Under the pieces are notes generated by a model. The model made no database searches. It saw nothing but the letters and a program-made list of their open reading frames with translations, and was not told the DNA's origin. From Citrobacter freundii (GTDB taxonomy: Bacteria > Pseudomonadota > Gammaproteobacteria > Enterobacterales > Enterobacteriaceae), in the NCBI RefSeq assembly GCF_029717145.1, contig NZ_CP099222.1, positions 620,001 through 684,000 of the forward strand: DNA of 64,000 nt, in the 5' to 3' direction. Both the position numbers and the translations under genes were made by a program. This document shows positions 7,673 through 16,514 of this stretch, piece after piece (the first letter of the stretch is position 1; every line of letters begins with the position of its first letter).

Positions 7673-8836
7673 TCAGAAAGCCTGATGGAAGAGCGCGGCA
7701 ATTTCTTTCTCGTTACCTTTACGTGGGTTCGAGAACGCGTTGCCGTCCTTCAGGGCCATCTCTGCCATATACGGGAAATCGGCCTCTTTTACGCCCAGTT
7801 CGCGCAGATGCTGTGGAATGCCGATATCAGCAGACAGGCGGGCAATAGCGTGAATCGCCAACTCGGCGGCGTCCATGGTAGACAGGCCGTCGGTGTTCTC
7901 GCCCATAAACTCGGCGATATCGGCAAATTTTTCCGGATTAGCGATCAGGTTATAACGTGCCACGTGCGGTAGCAGTACGGCATTCGCCACGCCGTGCGGC
8001 ATGTCATACAGGCCGCCAAGCTGGTGCGCCATGGCGTGTACGTAGCCGAGGTTGGCGTTGTTAAAGGCCATCCCCGCCAGCAGTGAAGCGTAGGCCATGT
8101 TCTCGCGAGCTTTCAGGTTGCTGCCCAGCGCTACGGCCTGGCGTAAGCTACGGGCGATCAGGCGGATTGCCTGAATAGCGGCGGCATCGGTGACCGGATT
8201 TGCATCTTTGGAAATGTAGGCTTCCACGGCGTGGGTCAAGGCATCCATCCCGGTGGCCGCGGTCAGAGGCGCAGGTTTGCCAAGCATCAGCAGCGGATCG
8301 TTAATCGATACTGACGGTAGGTTGCGCCAGCTGACAATGACAAATTTCACTTTTGTTTTGGTGTTGGTCAGTACGCAGTGACGGGTCACTTCACTGGCGG
8401 TACCGGCGGTGGTGTTGACCGCAATGATAGGCGGCAGCGGGTGGGTCAGGGTTTCAATTCCGGCATAGCTGTAGAGATCGCCTTCGTGAGTGGCCGCGAT
8501 ACCAATACCTTTACCGCAGTCATGTGGGCTACCGCCGCCGACGGTGACAATAATATCGCATTGCTCCTGACGAAACACCGCCAGGCCATCGCGTACGTTG
8601 GTGTCTTTGGGGTTTGGCTCGACGCCGTCAAATATTGCTACTTCAATACCGGCTTCACGCAAATGCGCGAGCGTTTTATCTACCGCACCGTCTTTAATTG
8701 CCCGCAGGCCTTTATCGGTCACCAGCAGGGCTTTTTTCCCACCCAGTAGTTTGCAGCGTTCACCCACTACGGAAACAGCATTGGGGCCAAAAAAGTTCAC
8801 ATTTGGCACCAGATAATCAAACATACGATAGCTCAT
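7673..8836 (-). CDS. dhaT: 1,3-propanediol dehydrogenase
   Basis: Reduces 3-hydroxypropionaldehyde to 1,3-propanediol with NADH, disposing of excess reductant in glycerol fermentation. The 387-residue protein belongs to the group III iron-dependent alcohol dehydrogenases. The NAD-binding TVGGGSPHDCGKG is at about 98-110. The iron ligands are Asp198, His202, His267 and His281, with the spacing of the Klebsiella enzyme. An AAGGT ribosome site precedes the ATG. It is second in a leftward operon, 22 bp after orfY and 16 bp before orfX. Confidence 0.97.
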   Translation of the reverse strand: MSYRMFDYLVPNVNFFGPNAVSVVGERCKLLGGKKALLVTDKGLRAIKDGAVDKTLAHLREAGIEVAIFDGVEPNPKDTNVRDGLAVFRQEQCDIIVTVGGGSPHDCGKGIGIAATHEGDLYSYAGIETLTHPLPPIIAVNTTAGTASEVTRHCVLTNTKTKVKFVIVSWRNLPSVSINDPLLMLGKPAPLTAATGMDALTHAVEAYISKDANPVTDAAAIQAIRLIARSLRQAVALGSNLKARENMAYASLLAGMAFNNANLGYVHAMAHQLGGLYDMPHGVANAVLLPHVARYNLIANPEKFADIAEFMGENTDGLSTMDAAELAIHAIARLSADIGIPQHLRELGVKEADFPYMAEMALKDGNAFSNPRKGNEKEIAALFHQAF

Positions 8837-8858
8837 AATATACCTTCTTACGTTTATT

Positions 8859-9287
8859 TTATAATTCAGAGAAGCAATATAGTGCGGTTTCAGCTAATAG
8901 CTGGTCCTGTTCGACGGTGCCACCACTCACGCCGACGGCGCCAATTATTTTTCCATTTAATATAACTGGAAGCCCTCCGCCGAAAATAATAATGCGCTGT
9001 TGGTTGGTGAGCTGCAGGCCATAAAGCGATGCACCGGGTTGCACCGCATCGGTAATTTCGTGAGTACCCTGTCGCAGGCAGCAGGCGGTCCAGGCCTTAT
9101 TGAGTGAAATATCGCAGCTGGTGACAAACGCCTCATCCATGCGCTGTATCAGCAGCGTGTTTCCGCCGTGGTCAACAACGGAAAAGACGACCGGGACGTT
9201 GATTTCAAGCGCTTTAGCCTCAACGGCGACCGCCATTTTCTGTGCGGCCGCCAGCGTGATGGTGGCGATGGGTTGGCTCTTATTCAC
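8859..9287 (-). CDS. GlcG/HbpS-family protein (OrfY)
   Basis: A 142-residue member of the GlcG/HbpS (DUF336) family, orfY of the C. freundii dha regulon. Members bind haem- or corrinoid-like ligands in some cases, and their role in glycerol metabolism is not settled. Family features are the N-terminal ITLAAAQKMAVAVEAKA helix, the VVDHGGNTLLIQRMD core (about 37-51), GGGLPVILNGKIIGAVGVSGG (about 102-122) and the terminal DQLLAETAL helix. AGGAG 7 nt upstream supports the ATG. It is the first gene of the leftward operon with dhaT, divergent from dhaB. A link to dehydratase cofactor handling is plausible but unproven. Confidence 0.88.
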   Translation of the reverse strand: MNKSQPIATITLAAAQKMAVAVEAKALEINVPVVFSVVDHGGNTLLIQRMDEAFVTSCDISLNKAWTACCLRQGTHEITDAVQPGASLYGLQLTNQQRIIIFGGGLPVILNGKIIGAVGVSGGTVEQDQLLAETALYCFSEL

Positions 9288-9499
9288 GGTATCTCCTGTT
9301 AATTGTGTAGGGCTGAGGTCACGAAAAATATCGCGCGCAGCTATTTTTTATCATTGGGTTTTCTTTATTTTCGCGCAGCACGTTATTAAGTCAATACAGT
9401 AAAAAATTCTAAAATAGCAAGTGAGTGATCTTCCTTTGGCGTTTATTGATAATGATCATTTAACCTCGTCACAATTCTCTATGGATATTCCAAATACGC

Positions 9500-9545
9500 G
9501 TTTCAATATGAAACGATGCGTTTTAATTGCGTGCCAAATTGGAAC
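9500..9545. promoter_or_regulatory. Paired candidate DhaR operators between orfY and dhaB
   Basis: GTTTC-AATAT-GAAAC (perfect, 9500-9514) and GTGCC-AAATT-GGAAC (9531-9545) are 31 bp apart, 135-180 bp upstream of dhaB and 213-258 bp upstream of orfY. The form matches the pairs before dhaK and dhaD. An AT-rich stretch with possible -10 hexamers follows toward dhaB. Confidence 0.6.
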
Positions 9546-9679
9546 GTAATTAATTTTATTTTTTTATTATTCTGCTCATTTAAAGTTCGGCTATTGCTGA
9601 TAAAGGCGATTGCTGGGACGGTAAACCACCAGCGATACGGCCCGGCGTCCTTATTATTTACTTTTTGAGTCAACGCGCT

Positions 9680-11347
9680 ATGAGAAGATCAAAACGATTC
9701 GAAGTTCTTGCCCAGCGGCCTGTCAATCAGGATGGGCTGATTGGCGAATGGCCGGAAGAGGGGCTGATCGCCATGGAAAGCCCCTACGATCCCGCGTCGT
9801 CGGTGAAGGTGGAAAATGGCCGTATTGTGGAACTGGACGGTAAAGATCGTGCACAGTTCGACATGATTGACCGTTTTATTGCTGACTACGCGATTAACGT
9901 CGCGGAAACCGAACGGGCAATGCAACTCGACGCGCTGGACATCGCCAGAATGCTGGTGGATATCCACGTCAGTCGGGAAGATATTATTGCCATTACCACC
10001 GCCATCACCCCGGCGAAAGCGGTGGAGGTGATGGCAAAAATGAACGTGGTGGAAATGATGATGGCGCTGCAAAAAATGCGCGCCAGACGCACACCCTCTA
10101 ACCAGTGTCACGTCACCAACCTGAAAGATAACCCGGTGCAAATTGCCGCCGATGCCGCCGAGGCGGGGATCCGTGGTTTTTCCGAGCAAGAAACGACCGT
10201 AGGCATCGCCCGCTATGCGCCGTTTAACGCGCTGGCGCTGCTGGTTGGTTCGCAGTGCGGCCGTCCTGGCGTGCTTACCCAATGTTCCGTTGAAGAAGCC
10301 ACCGAACTGGAACTGGGTATGCGCGGCTTAACCAGCTACGCCGAAACGGTGTCGGTATACGGTACAGAGTCAGTGTTTACTGACGGCGATGACACGCCGT
10401 GGTCAAAATCCTTTCTCGCCTCGGCCTACGCTTCCCGCGGGCTGAAGATGCGCTACACCTCTGGCACTGGCTCGGAGGCGCTGATGGGGTACTCAGAAAG
10501 CAAATCAATGCTGTATCTGGAGTCGCGCTGCATTTTTATCACTAAGGGCGCGGGCGTTCAGGGGCTGCAAAACGGCGCGGTCAGCTGTATTGGTATGACC
10601 GGGGCTGTACCGTCGGGGATCCGTGCTGTGCTGGCGGAAAACCTGATTGCCTCGATGCTCGACCTCGAAGTGGCGTCGGCGAATGACCAGACCTTCTCGC
10701 ACTCCGATATTCGCCGTACCGCCCGCACATTGATGCAGATGCTGCCCGGTACCGACTTTATCTTTTCCGGCTACAGCGCGGTACCGAACTACGACAACAT
10801 GTTTGCTGGGTCTAACTTCGATGCCGAGGACTTTGATGATTACAACATTCTGCAACGTGATCTGATGGTTGATGGCGGTCTGCGTCCGGTAACGGAAGAG
10901 GAAACTATCGCTATTCGCAATCAGGCGGCTCGCGCTATTCAGGCGGTGTTTCGCGAGCTGGGCCTGCCGCTGATTAGCGATGAAGAGGTCGACGCCGCCA
11001 CCTATGCTCACGGCAGCAAAGATATGCCCGCGCGTAATGTGGTAGAGGATTTGGCCGCGGTGGAAGAAATGATGAAGCGCAATATCACCGGGCTGGATGT
11101 TGTTGGCGCGCTGAGTGCCAGCGGTTTTGACGATATCGCCAGCAACATTCTCAACATGTTGAGGCAGCGTGTGACCGGCGATTATCTGCAAACATCCGCC
11201 ATTCTGGATCGCCAGTTTGAGGTGGTCAGCGCCGTTAATGACATCAATGATTATCAGGGACCCGGCACCGGCTATCGCATCTCTGCCGAACGCTGGGCGG
11301 AAATTAAAAATATTGCGGGTGTGGTTCAGCCTGGCAGCATTGAATAA
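9680..11347 (+). CDS. dhaB: Coenzyme B12-dependent glycerol dehydratase, large subunit
   Basis: Catalytic alpha subunit (555 aa) of the dehydratase that converts glycerol to 3-hydroxypropionaldehyde by a radical mechanism using adenosylcobalamin. The TIM-barrel subunit is conserved along its length with C. freundii DhaB, as in [25 protein letters not shown] split over residues 140-165, [24 protein letters not shown] and [16 protein letters not shown] at 9680 gives the family N-terminus [14 protein letters not shown]; five upstream in-frame codons are open but unsupported. It is the first gene of dhaB-dhaC-dhaE-dhaF, with dhaC starting 11 bp after its stop. The ribosome site is weak (TGAG 10 nt upstream). 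Confidence 0.97.
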   Translation: MRRSKRFEVLAQRPVNQDGLIGEWPEEGLIAMESPYDPASSVKVENGRIVELDGKDRAQFDMIDRFIADYAINVAETERAMQLDALDIARMLVDIHVSREDIIAITTAITPAKAVEVMAKMNVVEMMMALQKMRARRTPSNQCHVTNLKDNPVQIAADAAEAGIRGFSEQETTVGIARYAPFNALALLVGSQCGRPGVLTQCSVEEATELELGMRGLTSYAETVSVYGTESVFTDGDDTPWSKSFLASAYASRGLKMRYTSGTGSEALMGYSESKSMLYLESRCIFITKGAGVQGLQNGAVSCIGMTGAVPSGIRAVLAENLIASMLDLEVASANDQTFSHSDIRRTARTLMQMLPGTDFIFSGYSAVPNYDNMFAGSNFDAEDFDDYNILQRDLMVDGGLRPVTEEETIAIRNQAARAIQAVFRELGLPLISDEEVDAATYAHGSKDMPARNVVEDLAAVEEMMKRNITGLDVVGALSASGFDDIASNILNMLRQRVTGDYLQTSAILDRQFEVVSAVNDINDYQGPGTGYRISAERWAEIKNIAGVVQPGSIE

Positions 11348-11358
11348 GGCGGTATGCG

Positions 11359-11943
11359 GTGGAATGTACAACTGAACGTAAGCCGGTTTTCACCTTGCAG
11401 GTTAGCGAAGGCGAAGCGGCAAAAGCGGACGATCGCGCGGATGAAGTGGTGATTGGCGTTGGGCCGGCCTTTGATAAATACCAGCATAAGACCCTGATTG
11501 ATATGCCGCACAAGGCGATCCTGAAAGAGCTGGTGGCCGGAATTGAAGAAGAGGGATTACATGCGCGGGTGGTCAGAGTTTTGCGCACTTCGGATGTCTC
11601 CTTTATGGCCTGGGATGCAGCAAATCTGAGCGGCTCCGGCATCGGCATTGGTATTCAGTCGAAAGGAACCACGGTGATTCATCAGCGTGATTTGCTACCG
11701 CTGAGCAACCTGGAGCTTTTTTCTCAGGCCCCGCTGCTGACGCTGGAAACCTATCGCCAGATTGGTAAGAACGCCGCGCGTTACGCACGCAAAGAGTCGC
11801 CCTCGCCGGTACCGGTCGTTAATGACCAGATGGTGCGACCGAAATTTATGGCCAAGGCTGCGCTGTTCCACATTAAAGAAACCAAACACGTGGTGCAGGA
11901 TGCCGCGCCTGTCACGCTGCATATTGCCTTAGTAAGGGAATGA
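11359..11943 (+). CDS. dhaC: Glycerol dehydratase, medium subunit
   Basis: The 194-residue beta subunit of the B12-dependent glycerol dehydratase, which with the large subunit cradles the cobalamin. The protein matches C. freundii DhaC along its length, including [19 protein letters not shown] and [19 protein letters not shown]. Translation begins at a GTG codon (MECTTERKP) preceded by an AAGGCGG stretch. The stop codon overlaps the region just before dhaE, so the three dehydratase subunits are translated from one closely packed message. Confidence 0.96.
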   Translation: MECTTERKPVFTLQVSEGEAAKADDRADEVVIGVGPAFDKYQHKTLIDMPHKAILKELVAGIEEEGLHARVVRVLRTSDVSFMAWDAANLSGSGIGIGIQSKGTTVIHQRDLLPLSNLELFSQAPLLTLETYRQIGKNAARYARKESPSPVPVVNDQMVRPKFMAKAALFHIKETKHVVQDAAPVTLHIALVRE

Positions 11944-11945
11944 CG

Positions 11946-12374
11946 ATGAACGAAAACATCATGACCGCGCAGGATTATCCGTTAGCGACTCGCTGCCCGG
12001 AGAAAATCCTCACGCCCACCGGAAAGCCGTTAACCGACATTACTCTTGAGAATGTACTGGCAGGGCGTGTGGGGCCACAGGATGTGCGTATTTCTCAGCA
12101 AACGCTGGAGTATCAGGCGCAGATCGCCGAGCAGATGCAGCGTCACGCCGTGGCGCGTAATTTCCGTCGTGCGGCGGAACTGATTGCCATCCCAGATGCT
12201 CGCATTCTGGAAATCTACAATGCGCTGCGCCCATTTCGTTCTTCATTTACGGAGTTACAGGCCATTGCCGATGAACTGGAGCACACCTGGCATGCCACGG
12301 TGAATGCCGGGTTTGTCCGCGAGTCGGCAGACGTGTACCAGCAGAGAAACAAGCTGCGTAAAGGCAGTCAGTGA
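11946..12374 (+). CDS. dhaE: Glycerol dehydratase, small subunit
   Basis: The 142-residue gamma subunit of the glycerol dehydratase heterohexamer. The conserved core runs through YPLATRCPEKILTPTGKPL and the RNFRRAAELIAIPDARILEIYNALRPFRS helix region. ATG at 11946 (MNENIMTAQDY) is preferred over ATG at 11940 because AGGGA then sits 6 nt upstream and the length matches C. freundii DhaE. The gene begins 2 bp after dhaC and ends 10 bp before the dhaF start. Confidence 0.96.
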   Translation: MNENIMTAQDYPLATRCPEKILTPTGKPLTDITLENVLAGRVGPQDVRISQQTLEYQAQIAEQMQRHAVARNFRRAAELIAIPDARILEIYNALRPFRSSFTELQAIADELEHTWHATVNAGFVRESADVYQQRNKLRKGSQ

Positions 12375-12384
12375 CGGAGGCGGT

Positions 12385-14199
12385 ATGCCGTTAATTGCAG
12401 GGATTGATATCGGCAACGCCACCACGGAAGTGGCGCTGGCGCAGGATGGCCGGTTTGTTGCCAGCGGGATCGTCGCGACCACGGGCATGAAAGGCACGCG
12501 GGATAACATTGCCGGGGTAGTGGCCTCCCTGCAGCAGGCGCTGGAAAAAACGTCGTCGTCGCTTCAGGATGTGACGAAAATCTGCATCAACGAGGCCGCG
12601 CCGGTCATTGGTGATGTGGCGATGGAGACGATCACCGAAACCATCATCACTGAATCGACAATGATTGGTCATAACCCGCAAACGCCAGGCGGTGTTGGCG
12701 TAGGGGTGGGTACCACGATCGCCGTGGAGAAACTGGCATCGTTGAGCCTCGATCGGTTTGCGCAGGGCTGGATCCCGCTGGTGGGCGCAGAGATGGATTT
12801 TCTCGAGGCGGTGTGGCTTATCAATGCGGCGCTGGATCGCGGCGTCGACGTGGTGGCGGCGATCCTGAAAAAGGACGATGGCGTACTGGTCAATAATCGT
12901 CTGCGACGAACGCTGCCGGTGATTGATGAAGTCACGCTGCTGGAGAAGGTCCCGGAAGGGGTGCTGGCGGCGGTAGAAGTGGCGGCAGCAGGACAGGTGG
13001 TTCGGGTACTGTCGAATCCTTATGGCATCGCCACTTTCTTTGCCCTGACGCCGGAGGAAACAAAAACGATCGTCCCGATCGCCAGGGCACTGATCGGCAA
13101 CCGATCCGCTGTGGTGCTGAAAACCCCGCAGGGCGATGTGCAATCACGGGTGATCCCGGCGGGCAAGATCTTTATCAGTGGTGAAAAGCGCGGCGGAGAA
13201 GCCGATGTGGCCCAAGGCGCTCAGACAATTATGCAGGCAATGAACGCCTGTGCGCCGGTCTGCGACATTCGCGGTGAGGCCGGTACTCACGCGGGAGGCA
13301 TGCTGGAGCGCGTGCGTAAGGTGATGGCCTCGCTGAGCGGGCACGATACGAATTCAGTACACATTCAGGATCTGCTGGCGGTCGATACGTTTATTCCCCG
13401 TAAAGTCCAGGGCGGTGTTGCCGGGGAATATTCAATGGAAAACGCGGTTGGCATTGCGGCGATGGTGAAATCCGATCGGCTACAGATGCAGACGATCGCC
13501 CGTGAGCTGAGTGTGCGGCTGAATACGCCGGTTGAAGTGGGGGGCGTGGAGGCCAATATGGCGGTGGCCGGGGCATTGACGACGCCAGGATGCGCCGCGC
13601 CGTTGGCGATCCTCGACTTAGGTGCCGGATCCACCGATGCCGCGATTATCCATAACGATGGCACCGTTAAGGCGATACATCTGGCGGGAGCAGGGAACAT
13701 GGTCAGCTTGCTTATCAAAACGGAGCTCGGCTTGAGCGATCCTTTTCTGGCAGAGGAGATAAAAAAATATCCGCTGGCGAAAGTGGAGAGTCTGTTCAGT
13801 ATTCGCCACGAGAACGGCGCGGTGGAGTTCTTTCGTGAACCGCTCAGCCCGTCGGTGTTTGCCAAAGTTGTGTATCTGAAAGCGGGCAAAGCCATCCCCA
13901 TTGAGAACCAGACGTCGCTGGAGAAAATTCGGCTGGTACGTCGTCAGGCCAAGGAGAAGGTCTTTGTGACGAACTGCCTGCGCGCATTGCGGCAGGTCTC
14001 ACCCGGCGGCTCAATTCGCAACATCTCTTTTGTGGTGCTGGTGGGCGGTTCATCGCTGGATTTTGAAATCCCGCAGATGATCACCGACGCGCTGGCGCAT
14101 TACGGTGTTGTTGCCGGTCAGGGCAATATTCGGGGAACCGAAGGGCCACGAAATGCGGTGGCAACCGGGCTGGTTTTGGCTGGTGATGCGAAAAAATAG
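12385..14199 (+). CDS. dhaF: Glycerol dehydratase reactivase, large ATPase subunit (OrfZ)
   Basis: The 604-residue large subunit of the glycerol dehydratase reactivating factor, which uses ATP to exchange damaged cobalamin for intact coenzyme together with the small subunit encoded by orfX. The N-terminal AGIDIGNATTEVAL phosphate loop and the later LAILDLGAGSTDAAI block are actin/Hsp70-type nucleotide-binding motifs. The start at 12385 has GGAGG 4 nt upstream and gives the C. freundii length; the frame is open upstream into dhaE but that is shadow. It is the fourth gene of the dhaBCE operon. The two reactivase subunits lie in different, divergent operons. Confidence 0.96.
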   Translation: MPLIAGIDIGNATTEVALAQDGRFVASGIVATTGMKGTRDNIAGVVASLQQALEKTSSSLQDVTKICINEAAPVIGDVAMETITETIITESTMIGHNPQTPGGVGVGVGTTIAVEKLASLSLDRFAQGWIPLVGAEMDFLEAVWLINAALDRGVDVVAAILKKDDGVLVNNRLRRTLPVIDEVTLLEKVPEGVLAAVEVAAAGQVVRVLSNPYGIATFFALTPEETKTIVPIARALIGNRSAVVLKTPQGDVQSRVIPAGKIFISGEKRGGEADVAQGAQTIMQAMNACAPVCDIRGEAGTHAGGMLERVRKVMASLSGHDTNSVHIQDLLAVDTFIPRKVQGGVAGEYSMENAVGIAAMVKSDRLQMQTIARELSVRLNTPVEVGGVEANMAVAGALTTPGCAAPLAILDLGAGSTDAAIIHNDGTVKAIHLAGAGNMVSLLIKTELGLSDPFLAEEIKKYPLAKVESLFSIRHENGAVEFFREPLSPSVFAKVVYLKAGKAIPIENQTSLEKIRLVRRQAKEKVFVTNCLRALRQVSPGGSIRNISFVVLVGGSSLDFEIPQMITDALAHYGVVAGQGNIRGTEGPRNAVATGLVLAGDAKK

Positions 14200-14333
14200 T
14201 GCAGAAAACCACCACCGCAAGCGTTTGGCTGCGGCATAAATCAAATAAAGGCAACGTTCTCTTTGATATCCCGGCTGACTTGGGTACATAGTATAAAGGT
14301 GTTTAATACGCGGTTAATTTTAAGGATAAGAGC

Positions 14334-14633
14334 ATGCCAACAGCAATTGAGAAAGCATTGGATTTTATTGGTGGTATGAACACATCGGCGCCAGTACCCC
14401 ATTCCATGGATGAAAGTACGGCCAAGGGAATTTTAAAATATTTGCATGATTTAGGTGTGCCAGTGAGCGCAGCAGATGTGATGGCACGCGGTGAGCAAGA
14501 GGGATGGAATCCTGAGTTCACAAAAAAAGTCGCTGGATGGGCTGAAAAAGTCGCCTCCGGTAACCGTATCCTTATCAAGAACCCTGAGTACTTTTCGACC
14601 TATATGCAAGAGCAGCTCAAAGAACTCGTGTGA
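14334..14633 (+). CDS. DUF1889 family protein (YoaC-like)
   Basis: A 99-residue soluble protein without signal peptide or membrane segment. From memory it resembles E. coli YoaC (DUF1889), especially AIEKALDFIGGM at the N-terminus, DESTAKGILKYLHDLGVP in the middle and the C-terminal KNPEYFSTYMQEQLKEL. An AAGGA ribosome site lies 8 nt before the ATG. It is 134 bp after dhaF on the same strand and could be read with the dehydratase operon, although the gap may hold its own promoter. The family has no assigned function that I know of. Confidence 0.7.
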   Translation: MPTAIEKALDFIGGMNTSAPVPHSMDESTAKGILKYLHDLGVPVSAADVMARGEQEGWNPEFTKKVAGWAEKVASGNRILIKNPEYFSTYMQEQLKELV

Positions 14634-15331
14634 GCTGACTATCGAATAACACGCTAACGGACGTTTCCACTTTCAAGGTGGTGGCGTCCAAAAGAGTTGC
14701 CCTCAACCAGCCAGACAGTGCCGATTTTTTTGCGTTGGTGCAGATGGACACATTGTGTACCGCTCCGCTTAATTGAACGTGTTGAATCCTCTAATTTAAC
14801 TTCAGCATTAACATTATCAGATTAACACTGGACGGTGGGGGTGCTTTTACGCTGCCCGGAATGTGCGTGGTTACCCTATTGAAACTAATTTTTAATACTT
14901 TGCTAAACGACGGTTAAGACTTTTCTCGAATTTATTTATTTATGATACCTAACTGACAAATCGACATTTCTTTTGTTTTGCCAACCATTTTTCGACGACT
15001 AATGTAAGTTTTAAGAATAGAAAACTCTTAAATAACATGGGCTTTAATAGAGTTCGGTTGCTTATTTTATTATTGATAGCATCTCAAATAATAAAACTTA
15101 TTAAATCATTGAGTAATATTTAACTATTTCATTTTTTAATGTTTTCGGAATTTAACTCTATCTGTTTTGACTTATTTGATTTTTTTCACTTACTTATTAA
15201 AAAGATATGAAATAATTGTCTTTGTTTTTGCTTTTATTAATTGTTTTTACCTAATGTTTCTATTTTTGCATGGTTATTGCACCTTTGAAAAGAAAAATAT
15301 ATTTTGGTAAAAAGTTATTGAGGCGTTTAAT
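14634..15331. other. Intergenic region, AT-rich in its right half
   Basis: The left part holds a hairpin (GGACG 14659-14663 with CGTCC 14685-14689) and a 46-codon open frame without a normal start (14639-14776, ending FFALVQMDTLCTAPLN) that may be a gene remnant. From about 14,880 base composition turns strongly AT-rich with many T runs, unlike the dha genes. This is typical of H-NS-bound horizontally acquired regulatory DNA. No complete gene is seen. Confidence 0.5.
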
Positions 15332-15670
15332 ATGGATTTAATTAATTATGACTCTAGGCTTCGTCATCTTATGGATGTGGATTTTAGGTCCATACTAACG
15401 TTTATCGTTTTTGTTGACACGGGCAGTTTGTATGGTGCCTCACTGGTACTTGGTTGTTCTGCATCATCTATTAGCCTGCACTTGAAAAGAGTCAGAAGTT
15501 ACTTTAATGACACCCTTTTCATACGTGAAGGTCGCAATCTCAATCCCACTGAATATGCTGTGGAATTAAGTCATCAACTTAAACTTGCATTTTATAATCT
15601 TGATACTGTCTGTCATGGGGAAAGTGCTGTTGCCGATTGTGAATTAGCTATCGGTGAAAATAAAAATTAA
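15332..15670 (+). CDS. Stand-alone LysR-type winged-helix protein
   Basis: A 112-residue protein consisting of a LysR-type DNA-binding domain only. The helix-turn-helix segment runs about 18-65 (FIVFVDTGSLYGASLVLG, CSASSISLHLKR) and the wing is LFIREGRNLNPTE, followed by a short helix. The effector-binding domain (about 200 residues) of normal LysR regulators is missing, yet the frame ends in its own stop codon before the IS1, so the insertion did not cut it. GAGG 8 nt upstream supports the ATG. A related short protein is encoded at 17310-17636 on the other strand. The locus is AT-rich, which suggests transfer. Target genes are unknown. Confidence 0.75.
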   Translation: MDLINYDSRLRHLMDVDFRSILTFIVFVDTGSLYGASLVLGCSASSISLHLKRVRSYFNDTLFIREGRNLNPTEYAVELSHQLKLAFYNLDTVCHGESAVADCELAIGENKN

Positions 15671-15745
15671 TGAAACATAACCATTGGTTATGCTAAATAG
15701 TGCTTTTAAAATGTATTCGACAAAAAATAGGGTAATGACTCCAAC

Positions 15746-16249
15746 TTATTGATAGTGTTTTATGTTCAGATAATGCCCGATGACTTTGTCATGCAGCTCC
15801 ACCGATTTTGAGAACGACAGCGACTTCCGTCCCAGCCGTGCCAGGTGCTGCCTCAGATTCAGGTTATGCCGCTCAATTCGCTGCGTATATCGCTTGCTGA
15901 TTACGTGCAGCTTTCCCTTCAGGCGGGATTCATACAGCGGCCAGCCATCCGTCATCCATATCACCACGTCAAAGGGTGACAGCAGGCTCATAAGACGCCC
16001 CAGCGTCGCCATAGTGCGTTCACCGAATACGTGCGCAACAACCGTCTTCCGGAGCCTGTCATACGCGTAAAACAGCCAGCGCTGGCGCGATTTAGCCCCG
16101 ACATAGCCCCACTGTTCGTCCATTTCCGCGCAGACGATGACGTCACTGCCCGGCTGTATGCGCGAGGTTACCGACTGCGGCCTGAGTTTTTTAAGTGACG
16201 TAAAATCGTGTTGAGGCCAACGCCCATAATGCGGGCGGTTGCCCGGCAT
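15746..16249 (-). CDS. insB: IS1 InsB
   Basis: The 167-residue InsB frame of IS1. The active transposase InsAB' arises by -1 frameshifting at the A6C slip site on the complement of 16186-16192, which joins InsA to this frame. The DDE-type catalytic region is seen in [12 protein letters not shown] and [14 protein letters not shown]. Full length, with no stop codon or frameshift, so the element is probably active. Confidence 0.97.
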
Positions 16250-16443
16250 CCAACGCCATTCATGGCCATATCAATGATTTTCTGGTGCGTACCGGGTTGA
16301 GAAGCGGTGTAAGTGAACTGCAGTTGCCATGTTTTACGGCAGTGAGAGCAGAGATAGCGCTGATGTCCGGCGGTGCTTTTGCCGTTACGCACCACCCCGT
16401 CAGTAGCTGAACAGGAGGGACAGCTGATAGAAACAGAAGCCAC
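16168..16443 (-). CDS. insA: IS1 InsA repressor
   Basis: The 91-residue InsA protein binds the IS1 ends and represses the insA promoter; it also forms the N-terminal part of the frameshifted transposase. The zinc-finger cysteines of [14 protein letters not shown] and LCSHCRKTW and a helix-turn-helix ([17 protein letters not shown]) are present. It overlaps insB by 82 bp, as in canonical IS1. Confidence 0.97.
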
Positions 16444-16514
16444 AGGAGCACCTCAAAAACACCATCATACACTAAATCAGTAAGTTGGCAGCATCACCAA
16501 AAATAGAGCATAAT

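Larger units (their letters stand above)
15731..16498 (-). mobile_element. IS1, complete 768-bp element
   Basis: Length is exactly 768 bp. Imperfect terminal inverted repeats are visible: GGTAATGACTCCAACTTATT at the left and the complement of GGTGATGCTGCCAACTTACT at the right. Both insA and insB are intact, and an 8-bp target duplication flanks it. It lies between the short LysR-type gene and a LuxR-type gene and places its insA-proximal end 16 bp before the latter's ATG. Confidence 0.98.
15723..16506. repeat. Target-site duplication of IS1
   Basis: The 8-bp sequence AAAAATAG occurs directly before (15723-15730) and directly after (16499-16506) the IS1. The left copy has one extra A, so a 9-bp duplication with slippage is possible. 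This shows a clean transposition event. Confidence 0.9.
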
